From assembly GCF_000478605.2 (NCBI RefSeq), contig NZ_ASHX02000001.1, forward strand, positions 5,471,001 through 5,535,000: a stretch of DNA of 64,000 nt. Direction: 5' to 3'. The notes under the pieces are model-generated. The model had not been told where the DNA came from, made no database searches, and worked only from the letters and a program-made list of their open reading frames with translations. Each line of letters opens with the position of its first letter. The stretch's first letter is position 1. The stretch is from Streptomyces thermolilacinus SPC6. Its GTDB lineage: Bacteria > Actinomycetota > Actinomycetes > Streptomycetales > Streptomycetaceae. This document shows positions 24,347 through 31,964 of this stretch, one piece after another. A program made the translations under genes and the position numbers.

Positions 24347-25579
24347 ATGGTCGAGCACGCCGAGCAGCCCGCCTACCCCGTCGGACTTCGCCTCTCCGGG
24401 CGCCGTGTCGTCGTCATCGGCGGCGGACAGGTGGCCCAGCGGCGCCTCCCGGCGCTGATCGCCGCGGGCGCCGACATCACCCTCGTATCGCCCTCCGCCA
24501 CGCCGTCCGTGGAGGCGATGGCCGAGGCCGGTGAGATCCGCTGGGAGCGCCGCCGCTACGAGGACGGGGACATCGCCGACGCCTGGTACGCGCTCATCGC
24601 CACCACCGACGCGGAGGCCAACGCCAGCGCGTCCGCCGAGGCCGAGCGGACCAAGACCTGGTGCGTACGGGCGGACGACGCCGAGGCCGCCACCGCCTGG
24701 ACCCCGGCGACCGGCCGCATCGAAGGTGTCACCGTCGCCGTTCTCTCCGGCAACGACCCGCGCCGCTCGGCCGCCGTGCGCGACGCCATCGTGGAGGGCC
24801 TGCGCGACGGCACGCTCACCGCGCCCCAGCACCGCGACCGCGCCCCGTTCGTCGCCCTCGTCGGCGGTGGTCCCGGCGACCCGGACCTGATCACCGTGCG
24901 CGGCCGCCGGCTCCTCGCCGAGGCCGACGTGGTCATCGCGGACCGGCTGGGCCCGCGCGACCTGCTGGACGAACTGCCGCCGCACGTCGAGGTGATCGAC
25001 GCGGCGAAGATCCCGTACGGCCGGTTCATGGCGCAGGAGGCGATCAACAACGCGCTGATCGAACACGCCAAGCAGGGCCGGTCGGTGGTCCGTCTCAAGG
25101 GCGGCGACCCGTTCGTCTTCGGCCGCGGCATGGAGGAGGCGCAGGCGCTCGCCGAGGCGGGCATCGCCTGCACGGTCGTGCCCGGCATCTCCAGCTCGAT
25201 CTCCGTGCCGGGCGCCGCCGGCATCCCGGTCACCCACCGGGGCGTGGCGCACGAGTTCACCGTGGTCAGCGGCCATGTCGCCCCGGACGACCCGCGTTCC
25301 CTCGTGGACTGGGCGTCGCTGGCGAAGCTGCGCGGCACGCTGGTGATCCTCATGGGCGTGGACAAGATCGGCAAGATCGCCGAGGCGCTCGTCGCCCACG
25401 GCAAGGACCCGGCCACGCCCCTCGCCCTCGTCCAGGAGGGCACGACCGCCGCGCAGCGCCGCGTGGACGCCACGCTGGCCACGGTGGCGGAGACGGTACG
25501 CGCCCAGGACGTGCGCCCGCCCGCCGTCATCGTGATCGGCGACGTGGTCCACGAGGCCCCGGACAAGCACACCCGCTGA
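24347..25579 (+). CDS. cobA: Siroheme synthase N-domain fused to uroporphyrinogen-III C-methyltransferase
   Basis: A 410-residue bifunctional-looking protein. Residues 10-160 are the CysG-N/Met8 Rossmann domain (VVVIGGGQVAQRRLPALIAAGADITLVSP), which oxidises precorrin-2. Residues about 165-405 are SUMT (VALVGGGPGDPDLITVRGRR; VRLKGGDPFVFGRGMEEA; HRGVAHEFTVVSGH), which methylates uroporphyrinogen III at C-2 and C-7. In cobalamin and siroheme synthesis this is the branch enzyme. Compared with CysG of enterics the middle dimerisation region is short, so full ferrochelatase activity is uncertain. ATG 24347 follows AGGAG. Name cobA/cysG varies between genomes. Confidence 0.9.
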   Translation: MVEHAEQPAYPVGLRLSGRRVVVIGGGQVAQRRLPALIAAGADITLVSPSATPSVEAMAEAGEIRWERRRYEDGDIADAWYALIATTDAEANASASAEAERTKTWCVRADDAEAATAWTPATGRIEGVTVAVLSGNDPRRSAAVRDAIVEGLRDGTLTAPQHRDRAPFVALVGGGPGDPDLITVRGRRLLAEADVVIADRLGPRDLLDELPPHVEVIDAAKIPYGRFMAQEAINNALIEHAKQGRSVVRLKGGDPFVFGRGMEEAQALAEAGIACTVVPGISSSISVPGAAGIPVTHRGVAHEFTVVSGHVAPDDPRSLVDWASLAKLRGTLVILMGVDKIGKIAEALVAHGKDPATPLALVQEGTTAAQRRVDATLATVAETVRAQDVRPPAVIVIGDVVHEAPDKHTR

Positions 25580-25619
25580 CCCGCCCCACCACCCCACCAC
25601 CGGACAAGGCAGCATCGCC

Positions 25620-26438
25620 GTGGCAGAACTCCTCACCATCGACGACCCCGACGACCCGCGTCTCCACGACTACACGGGCCTCACCGACGTGGAGCTGCGG
25701 CGCCGCCGCGAACCGGAGGAGGGCCTGTTCATCGCGGAGGGTGAGAAGGTCATCCGCCGTGCCCTCCAGGCCGGGTACGGGATGCGGTCGATGCTGCTCT
25801 CCGCGAAGTGGGTCGACGTCATGCGGGACGTCATCGACGAGGTGCGGGCGCCGGTGTACGTGGTGGACCCGGCGCTCGCCGAGCGGGTCACCGGCTACCA
25901 CGTGCACCGCGGCGCGCTGGCGTCCATGCGCCGTGAGCCGCTCCCCGCCGCGCGGGACCTCCTGGCGACGGCCCGCCGCGTGGCGGTCATGGAGTCCGTG
26001 AACGACCACACCAACATCGGCACCATCTTCCGCAGCGCCGCCGCCCTCGGCATGGACGCGGTCCTGCTGTCCCCGGACTGCGCGGACCCGCTGTACCGGC
26101 GTTCGGTGAAGGTGTCGATGGGCGCGGTGTTCGCCGTGCCGTACGCCCGTCTCGACAGCTGGCCCCACGACCTGGAGGCGGTGCGGGAGGCGGGTTTCCG
26201 GCTGCTGGCGCTGACGCCCGCCGAGCAGGCGGTCCCCCTGGACGAGGTGGCCCCGCACCGCATGGAGCGGGTGGCGCTGATGCTGGGCGCCGAGGGCGAG
26301 GGCCTGTCGGCCCGGGCACTGCGCGCGGCGGACACGTGGGTGCGCATCCCGATGGCCCACGGCGTCGACTCCCTGAACGTGGGCGCCGCCGCGGCCGTGG
26401 CCTTCTACGCCGTGGCCTCGGGCCGCCCCCAGCCCTGA
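25620..26438 (+). CDS. SpoU/TrmH-family RNA 2'-O-methyltransferase
   Basis: A 272-residue SPOUT-class methyltransferase. The N-terminal 100 residues resemble the RNA-binding substrate domain (FIAEGEKVIRRALQAGYGMR). The catalytic domain has the three SPOUT motifs: VNDHTNIGTIFRSAAALGMD (Asn and Arg), MLGAEGEGLSARAL and IPMAHGVDSLNVGAAAAV, the last making the SAM-binding knot. Target would be tRNA or rRNA ribose; the exact site is not readable. GTG 25620 follows AAGG by ten bases. It lies 41 bases after the siroheme gene and may share its transcript. Confidence 0.9.
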   Translation: MAELLTIDDPDDPRLHDYTGLTDVELRRRREPEEGLFIAEGEKVIRRALQAGYGMRSMLLSAKWVDVMRDVIDEVRAPVYVVDPALAERVTGYHVHRGALASMRREPLPAARDLLATARRVAVMESVNDHTNIGTIFRSAAALGMDAVLLSPDCADPLYRRSVKVSMGAVFAVPYARLDSWPHDLEAVREAGFRLLALTPAEQAVPLDEVAPHRMERVALMLGAEGEGLSARALRAADTWVRIPMAHGVDSLNVGAAAAVAFYAVASGRPQP

Positions 26439-26510
26439 ACGCCCTCAGCCACTCTCGGCGAGGGGCCCCGGCCGTGAACGCCCGCCGGCCCCCGGGGCCG
26501 ACGGGACGCC

Positions 26511-27815
26511 TCAGCTCTGCAGGGCCTGCGCCCCCGCGATGCCCAGCAGCACGATGAGCGTCACGACGACGAACACGAACAGCCGCTGACGCAGCAGTCG
26601 CGGGTTGGCGGGCCGCCGCAGCCCCGACGACGTGCCCGTCCCGCTGCCCGCGCCTGTCCGGCGCGGTCCCGTACGGGGCCCCGTACGCGGTCCCGTACGC
26701 GGCCCGGTACGCGGCCCGGTCCGGGCGCCCGACGGCGAGGGCTGCCGGGGTGCCCGCGAGCCGCCCGTCCTGGACGACGACGCCGACTGCGGTCCGCGGC
26801 CACGGGGTGCGGGGGTGCCCTGCGCCCGCCCGTGCGCGGTCCGTTCGGTGTACCGCTCCGTGGGCCGGGGCCCGGGTCGACCCGGCCGCCGCCCGCCCGT
26901 GGCCCGGTCGGCGGCCCGCTCCAGCCGCTCGGCCCGCTCCGGGCGCGGTACGGCGGGGCGCGCGTCCACCGCGGGCGGGGCCATGCCGAGCCCCTGCGCC
27001 TCCCGCGCGGCGATCTCCTTGAGCCGCAGCGACAGTTGCAGCGTGCTGGGCCGCTCCTCGGGCTCCTTGGCCAGGCAGGCCCGCACCAGCGGGGCGAGCG
27101 CGTCGGGGACGCCCTGCAGCTGCGGTTCCTCGTGGACGACGCGGTACAGCATCACCTCGGAGCTGCCGTGCCCGAACGGCGAGTCGCCCATCGCCGCGTA
27201 CGCCAGTGTCGCGCCCAGCGCGAACACGTCCGTCGCGGGGGTGACGGCCGCGCCGCGCACCTGCTCGGGCGCGAGGAAGCCGGGGGAGCCCACGGCCGTA
27301 CCGACGTGGGTGAGGGTGGACGCGCCGGTCGCCCAGGCGATGCCGAAGTCGATGATCCGGGGGCCCTTGGGGGACAGCAGGATGTTCGACGGCTTCAGGT
27401 CGCGGTGGACGACGCCCGCCTCGTGGACGGCGACGAGACCTTCCGACAGCGCCGCGCCGATCGCGGCGACGTCGGCCGCGGGCAGCGGCCCCTCCTCGGC
27501 GATCTTGTCGTGGAGGGAGGGGCCCGGTACGTACTGCGTGGCGAACCAGGGGCGCTCGGCCTCCAGGTCGGCCGCGACGAGCCGGGCGGTGCAGCCGCCG
27601 CGGATGCGCCGCGCGGCGGACACCTCGCGCGCGAAGCGCGAACGGAACTCCTGGTCCTCGGCCAGATCCGGCCGGATCACCTTCAGGGCCACCCGCTGGC
27701 CGCGCCGGTCGGAGCCGAGGTAGACGACCCCCATACCGCCCGCGCCGAGCCGCCGATGCAGCCTGAACGAGCCGACGACACGCGGGTCCTCGCGCCGGAG
27801 CCGCATCATCGCCAT
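26511..27815 (-). CDS. Membrane-anchored Ser/Thr protein kinase
   Basis: A 434-residue Hanks-type kinase. Visible: Gly loop GAGGMGVV (24-31), Lys45, catalytic HRDLKPSN with Asp139, DFGIA with Asp156, and GSPGFLAPEQV activation segment. Residues 1-275 form the kinase. The juxtamembrane 280-400 region is Arg/Pro/Gly-rich with six tandem RTGP repeats. One transmembrane helix (LFVFVVVTLIVLLGIAGAQAL) ends the protein, leaving only about three residues outside, so it has no PASTA sensor. It is convergent with the RNA methyltransferase and has no partner phosphatase here. Confidence 0.93.
   Translation of the reverse strand: MAMMRLRREDPRVVGSFRLHRRLGAGGMGVVYLGSDRRGQRVALKVIRPDLAEDQEFRSRFAREVSAARRIRGGCTARLVAADLEAERPWFATQYVPGPSLHDKIAEEGPLPAADVAAIGAALSEGLVAVHEAGVVHRDLKPSNILLSPKGPRIIDFGIAWATGASTLTHVGTAVGSPGFLAPEQVRGAAVTPATDVFALGATLAYAAMGDSPFGHGSSEVMLYRVVHEEPQLQGVPDALAPLVRACLAKEPEERPSTLQLSLRLKEIAAREAQGLGMAPPAVDARPAVPRPERAERLERAADRATGGRRPGRPGPRPTERYTERTAHGRAQGTPAPRGRGPQSASSSRTGGSRAPRQPSPSGARTGPRTGPRTGPRTGPRTGPRRTGAGSGTGTSSGLRRPANPRLLRQRLFVFVVVTLIVLLGIAGAQALQS
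26660..26724 (-). repeat. Tandem 12-base repeats coding RTGP units
   Basis: Near-identical 12-base units (plus strand CGGTCCCGTACG, CGGCCCGGTACG and similar) code five to six RTGP tetrapeptides in the kinase juxtamembrane linker. Confidence 0.75.
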
Positions 27816-28463
27816 GTCCGTCCCCTACCTGCCGTGGGGAGCTCCCCACCCCGCCGTCGCGGTCCTTCTGACGTCGCCCAGCTTACGTACCCGGAACCAG
27901 GTGCGCTCATAGGCCGCGCCCTCACTCCCCGATCGATTCTCGGCCGCCCCACCGGCAACTGACCGCGCCTCAGGGGCAACGGCGACCGAGGCCGCCGAAC
28001 CGACGAACGATCAAGGTCCTTTGCGGATACGGCCTTTGGTGCCGGGTGCCGCGGCGTCCCGGAGGGATCCGCCCGCACGCCCCGTGAGGGACGCGCGGGG
28101 GAGGAGACTCGCCCCTCAAGGGGACCCGTACGGGACGTGAGCGATGTCACCCGGAGCCCGTACGGGCCGTGCGGGACCTGTCCGGCAGCCGCCCAGCGCC
28201 ACCGGCCGCGCCCACGCTCCGCCCGGGGCTCCCTGGCCCGGGCGGGGGGTCCCCTCCGGGATGACCCGTAGGGCGGGGCGGCCGTTCTCCAACCAGGGGA
28301 GTACGTCGCCGGGTGGGCCCTCCTCCTGGAGGAGGCCCGGCAATCGGTACGCGGGCATGACGCCCGGCGTGCCCCGTTTCCCTAGGGTTGTTGTCGAGCG
28401 GCGGGTGCAGCACTCGTCCCCCGAGGTCCACACCCGCCGCCGCAGACAGACGGGAGAGGAGCC
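27816..28463. other. Long intergenic region between divergent kinase and small membrane protein genes
   Basis: A 648-base stretch. Upstream of the kinase (minus) lies AT-richer sequence. A hairpin-like GGGCCCTCCTCC-TGG-AGGAGGCCC is seen near 28316-28339. A minus-strand ORF of 80 codons (28116-28358) reads as plausible protein (VLPWLENGRPALRVIPEG) but has no ribosome site, so it is left as a candidate. Otherwise I see nothing I can name. Confidence 0.4.
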
Positions 28464-28670
28464 ATGGCCGACACGGCACCGCGGACGATGGTCCGTACGC
28501 AGGGGCGCAAGGCGGCCTACGCGTCGCTGAGCGGCCGCCCCGGCCGCCGCCACCCCCTGGTGGCGACGGCGATGGTCCTCCCCCTCGCCACCCTCCTGGT
28601 CGTCGTCTTCGGCGGCTGGGAAGCGGTGGTGACACAGGCGTCGTCCGTGGGCGTGATGCTGGGGCGCTGA
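28464..28670 (+). CDS. Small single-pass membrane protein, hypothetical
   Basis: A 68-residue protein with a basic N terminus (MVRTQGRKAAYASLSGRPGRR) and one transmembrane helix (VATAMVLPLATLLVVVFGGW). A strong GAGGAG site lies immediately upstream, and a terminator follows, so it appears to be a real single-gene unit. No family recognised. Confidence 0.7.
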   Translation: MADTAPRTMVRTQGRKAAYASLSGRPGRRHPLVATAMVLPLATLLVVVFGGWEAVVTQASSVGVMLGR

Positions 28671-28754
28671 GCGGGCGCCCCGGGGCCCGGGAGAGCGGCC
28701 CGGGCCGGGGAAACATCCGGCCAACCCCGTGGGGACGGGGGTGCGGCGGACGGC

Positions 28755-28794
28755 AGTGGCGGGCGGCCGGCTGGGGAGCCGGTCGGCCGCCACT
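28755..28794 (+). terminator. Terminator of the small membrane protein gene
   Basis: An 18-base stem (28755-28772, 28777-28794) with two mismatches and a GGGG loop, followed by the pyrimidine-rich TTCTTTCTC. Confidence 0.75.
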
Positions 28795-28811
28795 TCTTTC
28801 TCGGCCTCGAC

Positions 28812-28859
28812 CAGATGAAGAAGCCCCGTCCGCGAGAGCGGACGGGGCTTCTTCATCTG
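28812..28859 (-). terminator. Terminator of the tRNA operon
   Basis: Perfect 22-base arms (28812-28833, 28838-28859) with a GAGA loop abut the 3' end of the last tRNA-Val. On the minus strand it ends the Gly-Cys-Val transcript and would help to define 3' processing. Confidence 0.9.
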
Positions 28860-28931
28860 TGGACGATACTGGGATTGAACCAGTGACCTCTTCCGTGTCA
28901 GGGAAGCGCTCTCCCGCTGAGCTAATCGTCC
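28860..28931 (-). tRNA. tRNA-Val(GAC), copy 1 of the array, paired acceptor
   Basis: 72 bases including discriminator A. Acceptor GGACGAT pairs fully with ATCGTCC; anticodon loop CTGACAC gives anticodon GAC. CCA is not encoded. Last gene of the operon, next to the terminator. Confidence 0.95.
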
Positions 28932-28979
28932 TCGGGACCACAGCGCCGTAACAGCTCGTACGGACGTGTGGGCACTGCG

Positions 28980-29051
28980 TGCGCGATACTGGGATTGAAC
29001 CAGTGACCTCTTCCGTGTCAGGGAAGCGCTCTCCCGCTGAGCTAATCGCGC
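28980..29051 (-). tRNA. tRNA-Val(GAC), copy 2, alternative acceptor fully paired
   Basis: Same body as copy 1 but the acceptor is GCGCGAT/ATCGCGC, also fully paired. This is the second isoform of the array. Confidence 0.95.
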
Positions 29052-29079
29052 GGGAAGCCGCTGCTACCAGCGGTTTCAG

Positions 29080-29151
29080 TGGACGATACTGGGATTGAAC
29101 CAGTGACCTCTTCCGTGTCAGGGAAGCGCTCTCCCGCTGAGCTAATCGTCC
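29080..29151 (-). tRNA. tRNA-Val(GAC), copy 3, paired acceptor
   Basis: GGACGAT/ATCGTCC acceptor, anticodon GAC. Separated from copy 2 by the short 28-base spacer. Confidence 0.95.
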
Positions 29152-29199
29152 TCGGGACCACAGCGCCGTAACAGCTCGTACGGACGTGTGGGCACTGCG

Positions 29200-29271
29200 T
29201 GGACGATACTGGGATTGAACCAGTGACCTCTTCCGTGTCAGGGAAGCGCTCTCCCGCTGAGCTAATCGTCC
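29200..29271 (-). tRNA. tRNA-Val(GAC), copy 4, paired acceptor
   Basis: GGACGAT/ATCGTCC acceptor, anticodon GAC, identical to copy 1. Confidence 0.93.
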
Positions 29272-29319
29272 TCGGGACCACAGCGCCGTAACAGCTCGTA
29301 CGGACGTGTGGGCACTGCG

Positions 29320-29391
29320 TGCGCGATACTGGGATTGAACCAGTGACCTCTTCCGTGTCAGGGAAGCGCTCTCCCGCTGAGCTAATCGTCC
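29320..29391 (-). tRNA. tRNA-Val(GAC), copy 5, chimeric acceptor
   Basis: 5' strand GGACGAT but 3' strand ATCGCGC: pairs 2 and 3 of the acceptor are mismatched (G-G and A-C). The rest of the molecule is normal. Function doubtful. Confidence 0.85.
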
Positions 29392-29439
29392 TCGGGACCC
29401 CAGCGCCGTAACAGCTCGTACGGACGTGTGGGCACTGCG

Positions 29440-29511
29440 TGCGCGAAACTGGGATTGAACCAGTGCCCTCTTCCGTGTCAGGGAAGCGCTCTCCCGCTGA
29501 GCTAATCGTCC
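29440..29511 (-). tRNA. tRNA-Val(GAC), copy 6, chimeric acceptor plus point changes
   Basis: Chimeric GGACGAT with a GCGC-type 3' strand. It carries two further plus-strand changes, T to A in GCGCGAAACT and A to C in CAGTGCCCTC, which break the last acceptor pair and alter the base next to the T stem. Probably non-functional. Confidence 0.75.
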
Positions 29512-29559
29512 TCGGGACCCCAGCGCCGTAACAGCTCGTACGGACGTGTGGGCACTGCG

Positions 29560-29631
29560 TGCGCGAAACTGGGATTGAACCAGTGACCTCTTCCGTGTCA
29601 GGGAAGCGCTCTCCCGCTGAGCTAATCGCGC
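29560..29631 (-). tRNA. tRNA-Val(GAC), copy 7, one acceptor mismatch
   Basis: GCGCGAT-type on both sides, but the plus-strand T to A change in GCGCGAAACT gives a T-T mismatch at the seventh acceptor pair. Confidence 0.82.
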
Positions 29632-29659
29632 GGGAAGCCGCTGCTACCAGCGGTTTCAG

Positions 29660-29731
29660 TGGACGATACTGGGATTGAACCAGTGACCTCTTCCGTGTCA
29701 GGGAAGCGCTCTCCCGCTGAGCTAATCGTCC
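29660..29731 (-). tRNA. tRNA-Val(GAC), copy 8, paired acceptor
   Basis: GGACGAT/ATCGTCC, identical to copies 1, 3 and 4. Confidence 0.93.
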
Positions 29732-29779
29732 TCGGGACCACAGCGCCGTAACAGCTCGTACGGACGTGTGGGCACTGCG

Positions 29780-29851
29780 TGCGCGATACTGGGATTGAAC
29801 CAGTGACCTCTTCCGTGTCAGGGAAGCGCTCTCCCGCTGAGCTAATCGTCC
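29780..29851 (-). tRNA. tRNA-Val(GAC), copy 9, chimeric acceptor
   Basis: GGACGAT 5' strand against ATCGCGC 3' strand, two mismatched pairs as in copy 5. Confidence 0.85.
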
Positions 29852-29899
29852 TCGGGACCACAGCGCCGTAACAGCTCGTACGGACGTGTGGGCACTGCG

Positions 29900-29971
29900 T
29901 GCGCGATACTGGGATTGAACCAGTGACCTCTTCCGTGTCAGGGAAGCGCTCTCCCGCTGAGCTAATCGTCC
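29900..29971 (-). tRNA. tRNA-Val(GAC), copy 10, chimeric acceptor
   Basis: Same chimeric acceptor as copies 5 and 9; body unchanged. Confidence 0.85.
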
Positions 29972-30019
29972 TCGGGACCACAGCGCCGTAACAGCTCGTA
30001 CGGACGTGTGGGCACTGCG

Positions 30020-30091
30020 TGCGCGATACTGGGATTGAACCAGTGACCTCTTCCGTGTCAGGGAAGCGCTCTCCCGCTGAGCTAATCGTCC
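30020..30091 (-). tRNA. tRNA-Val(GAC), copy 11, chimeric acceptor
   Basis: First Val gene after tRNA-Cys in the transcript; chimeric acceptor as in copies 5, 9 and 10. Confidence 0.85.
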
Positions 30092-30092
30092 T

Positions 30093-30166
30093 TGGAGGTG
30101 GAGACGGGATTTGAACCCGTGTAGACGGCTTTGCAGGCCGTTGCCTCGCCTCTCGGCCACTCCACC
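30093..30166 (-). tRNA. tRNA-Cys(GCA)
   Basis: Acceptor GGTGGAG/CTCCACC, anticodon loop CTGCAAA with anticodon GCA, discriminator U as required for Cys, and an encoded CCA at the 3' end (30093-30095). Second gene of the operon. Confidence 0.95.
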
Positions 30167-30203
30167 CGGAGTGTGTGGGGGTCGGGAAGATCCCCCACGA
30201 TCG

Positions 30204-30276
30204 AGCGGACGACGAGATTCGAACTCGCGACCCTCACCTTGGCAAGGTGATGCTCTACCAACTGAGCCACGTCCGC
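30204..30276 (-). tRNA. tRNA-Gly(GCC)
   Basis: Acceptor GCGGACG/CGTCCGC, anticodon loop TTGCCAA with anticodon GCC, discriminator U. CCA not encoded. First gene of the Gly-Cys-Val operon. Confidence 0.95.
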
Positions 30277-30318
30277 CTGTCGTTTCCGTTCCGCTTGCGC
30301 GTCCCGGCGACGTGTTGA

Positions 30319-30346
30319 ACTCTAGCGGATTCCCGGGCCAGTACAA
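30319..30346 (-). promoter_or_regulatory. Promoter of the tRNA operon
   Basis: On the minus strand, TTGTAC (30341-30346) and TAGAGT (30319-30324) are spaced 16 bases apart, and transcription would start about 35 bases before tRNA-Gly. The fit to the housekeeping consensus is moderate. Confidence 0.55.
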
Positions 30347-30903
30347 AAACGCGTTTCCGCAGCGTGCTGCGCCGCCACCTGCCGCGCCCCGCTCCCGGGC
30401 CCCCGCCACCCCGGACCGCGAGCCCCGATGACCCCGCCCCCCAGGCCCCCGACCGGCCATCCCACGGGCACCCCGGCGGAGCGGCGTGGACGCGCGGAGC
30501 CGGTCGGGGGCGAGGAGCGGCCGACAGGGGTGCGGGGCGGACTCGGGCGCGAGCCTGCCGTGGAGCCGGACGGGGGCAGGGACCGCCGGGCAGGGTGTCG
30601 GGGCGGGGCACACCCAGCGCCCCTGCTGGCCGTGGCTCACGCCCGTACCGGACCTTCCACCCCCCGTCGGCTCTGTGTGCGCACCGTCCCGCGCGGGCCC
30701 GTGGGCCTCAGCCCCCGCCGGCCCCCCTCACTGCCGGCTTGCCCGTACCCGTACCGACGGCCGCACGTCCCCGGCCCCACCGGCCGGGCCGCCTCCCCAG
30801 GGGCCCTCCAGTGCCGATCACCGACGTTGGGGCGCCGTCGGGGGCGAGGGCCGTCGCCCCCGCCCGGGCGCCCTTGCCCCCGGACCGCCCTACACTCGCA
30901 TCC
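30347..30903. other. Intergenic region between the tRNA operon and the pabB-like gene
   Basis: A 557-base C-rich stretch open in several frames but with compositionally biased, Pro/Arg-rich translations and no ribosome site; I see no gene. At its end, TACACT at 30891-30896 is a good -10 for the gene that starts at 30904. Confidence 0.5.
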
Positions 30904-31962
30904 GTGCACGACCTCGCTCCTCTGGCTCGCTTCGGCGGGCTGCTCGCCACCGACCTGCGGGACGTCACCAGCGACCCGGAGGCCCTCGACTCCTCCGGGT
31001 TCTGGGCCGTCGCCGCCGACTTCGAGGGCCGCCTCACCTGCGCCCGCTTCGGAGACGTCCGCCCCGACCCGGTGCCCGCCCCCGTGCCCGGGCGCTGGCG
31101 CGGGCCCGGCGTGGGCGACTGGACGTCGTCGCTCGACCGCGAGGCGTACACGGCAGGGGTGCGCCGCATCCGCGAGCACATCGCGGCCGGCGAGGTCTAC
31201 CAGGCGAACCTCTGCCGCGTCCTGTCCGCGCCCCTCCCGCCCGGCACGGCCGCCACCGCCGACGTGGACGGTCTCACGGCCCTGCTGGCCCGAGGCAACC
31301 CCGCCCCCTACGCAGGAACGATTCGCCTGCCCGCGCACGGCGTGGAGATAGCCACCGCGTCCCCCGAGCTGTTCCTCCGCCGCGACGGCGCCGTCATCGA
31401 GTCCGGCCCCATCAAGGGCACCGGCAGGACCGCCGAGGACCTGCTGGAGAAGGACCACGCCGAGAACGTGATGATCGTCGACCTGGTCCGCAACGACCTC
31501 GGCCGCGTCTGCGCCACCGGCAGCGTCACCGTCCCCAGGCTCTGCGCCGTCGAGGCCCACCCCGGCCTCGTCCACCTCGTCTCCACCGTGCGTGGCGAGC
31601 TCACCCCCGGCCAGGGCTGGCCCGGCCTGCTGGACGCCGCGTTCCCGCCCGGCTCCGTCACCGGCGCCCCCAAGTCCAGCGCCCTGCGGATCATCGACGC
31701 CCTGGAGACGGCGCCCCGTGGCCCGTACTGCGGCGGCATCGGCTGGGTGGACGCCGACCGCCGCACCGGCGAGCTGGCCGTCGGCATCCGCACGTTCTGG
31801 ATCGACCGGCGGGAGCGGGGCGGCGTGCTGAGGTTCGGCACGGGCGCGGGCATCACCTGGGGCTCCGATCCCGAGCGGGAGTGGCAGGAGACCGAACTGA
31901 AGGCGGCGCGCCTCCTCGCGGTAGCGTCGGGCGTGTACGAGGCGAGCGGAAGGACCATCTGA
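30904..31962 (+). CDS. Aminodeoxychorismate synthase component I-like chorismate-binding enzyme
   Basis: A 352-residue chorismate-utilising enzyme of the PabB/TrpE family. Conserved: ASPELFLRRDGAVIESGPIKG, KDHAENVMIVDLVRNDLGRV, AFPPGSVTGAPK and the Mg-binding FGTGAGITWGSDPEREWQE. The PIKGT Lys, needed for aminodeoxychorismate formation in PabB, is present. The N-terminal half is short compared with full PabB. GTG 30904 is preferred: TACACT lies seven bases upstream, predicting a leaderless mRNA. It is two bases before the aminotransferase-IV gene, so the pair likely makes para-aminobenzoate for folate. Confidence 0.88.
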   Translation: MHDLAPLARFGGLLATDLRDVTSDPEALDSSGFWAVAADFEGRLTCARFGDVRPDPVPAPVPGRWRGPGVGDWTSSLDREAYTAGVRRIREHIAAGEVYQANLCRVLSAPLPPGTAATADVDGLTALLARGNPAPYAGTIRLPAHGVEIATASPELFLRRDGAVIESGPIKGTGRTAEDLLEKDHAENVMIVDLVRNDLGRVCATGSVTVPRLCAVEAHPGLVHLVSTVRGELTPGQGWPGLLDAAFPPGSVTGAPKSSALRIIDALETAPRGPYCGGIGWVDADRRTGELAVGIRTFWIDRRERGGVLRFGTGAGITWGSDPEREWQETELKAARLLAVASGVYEASGRTI

Positions 31963-31964
31963 CG

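Larger units (their letters stand above)
28860..30091 (-). repeat. Tandem array of eleven tRNA-Val units
   Basis: Units of 72-base tRNA plus either a 48-base spacer (period 120) or a 28-base spacer (period 100). Start-to-start distances along the plus strand are 120, 100, 120, 120, 120, 120, 100, 120, 120 and 120. The long spacer is nearly invariant. Two copies differ by one base (GGGACCC for GGGACCA). Confidence 0.93.

Noticed and set aside
28812..30276. A CRISPR array, because of the regular 120-base periodicity
   Set aside because: The repeat units are tRNA-Val genes with anticodon and T-loop; spacers are not variable and there are no cas genes.
29042..30640. A long minus-strand protein-coding gene across the tRNA array
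   Set aside because: The open frame exists only because tRNA units repeat at 120 bases; the peptide is a repeated translation of tRNA sequence.
30364..30903. An N-terminal extension of the pabB-like protein of about 180 residues
   Set aside because: The translation is Pro/Arg/Ala-rich with no homologous pattern, and TACACT seven bases before GTG 30904 supports the shorter protein.
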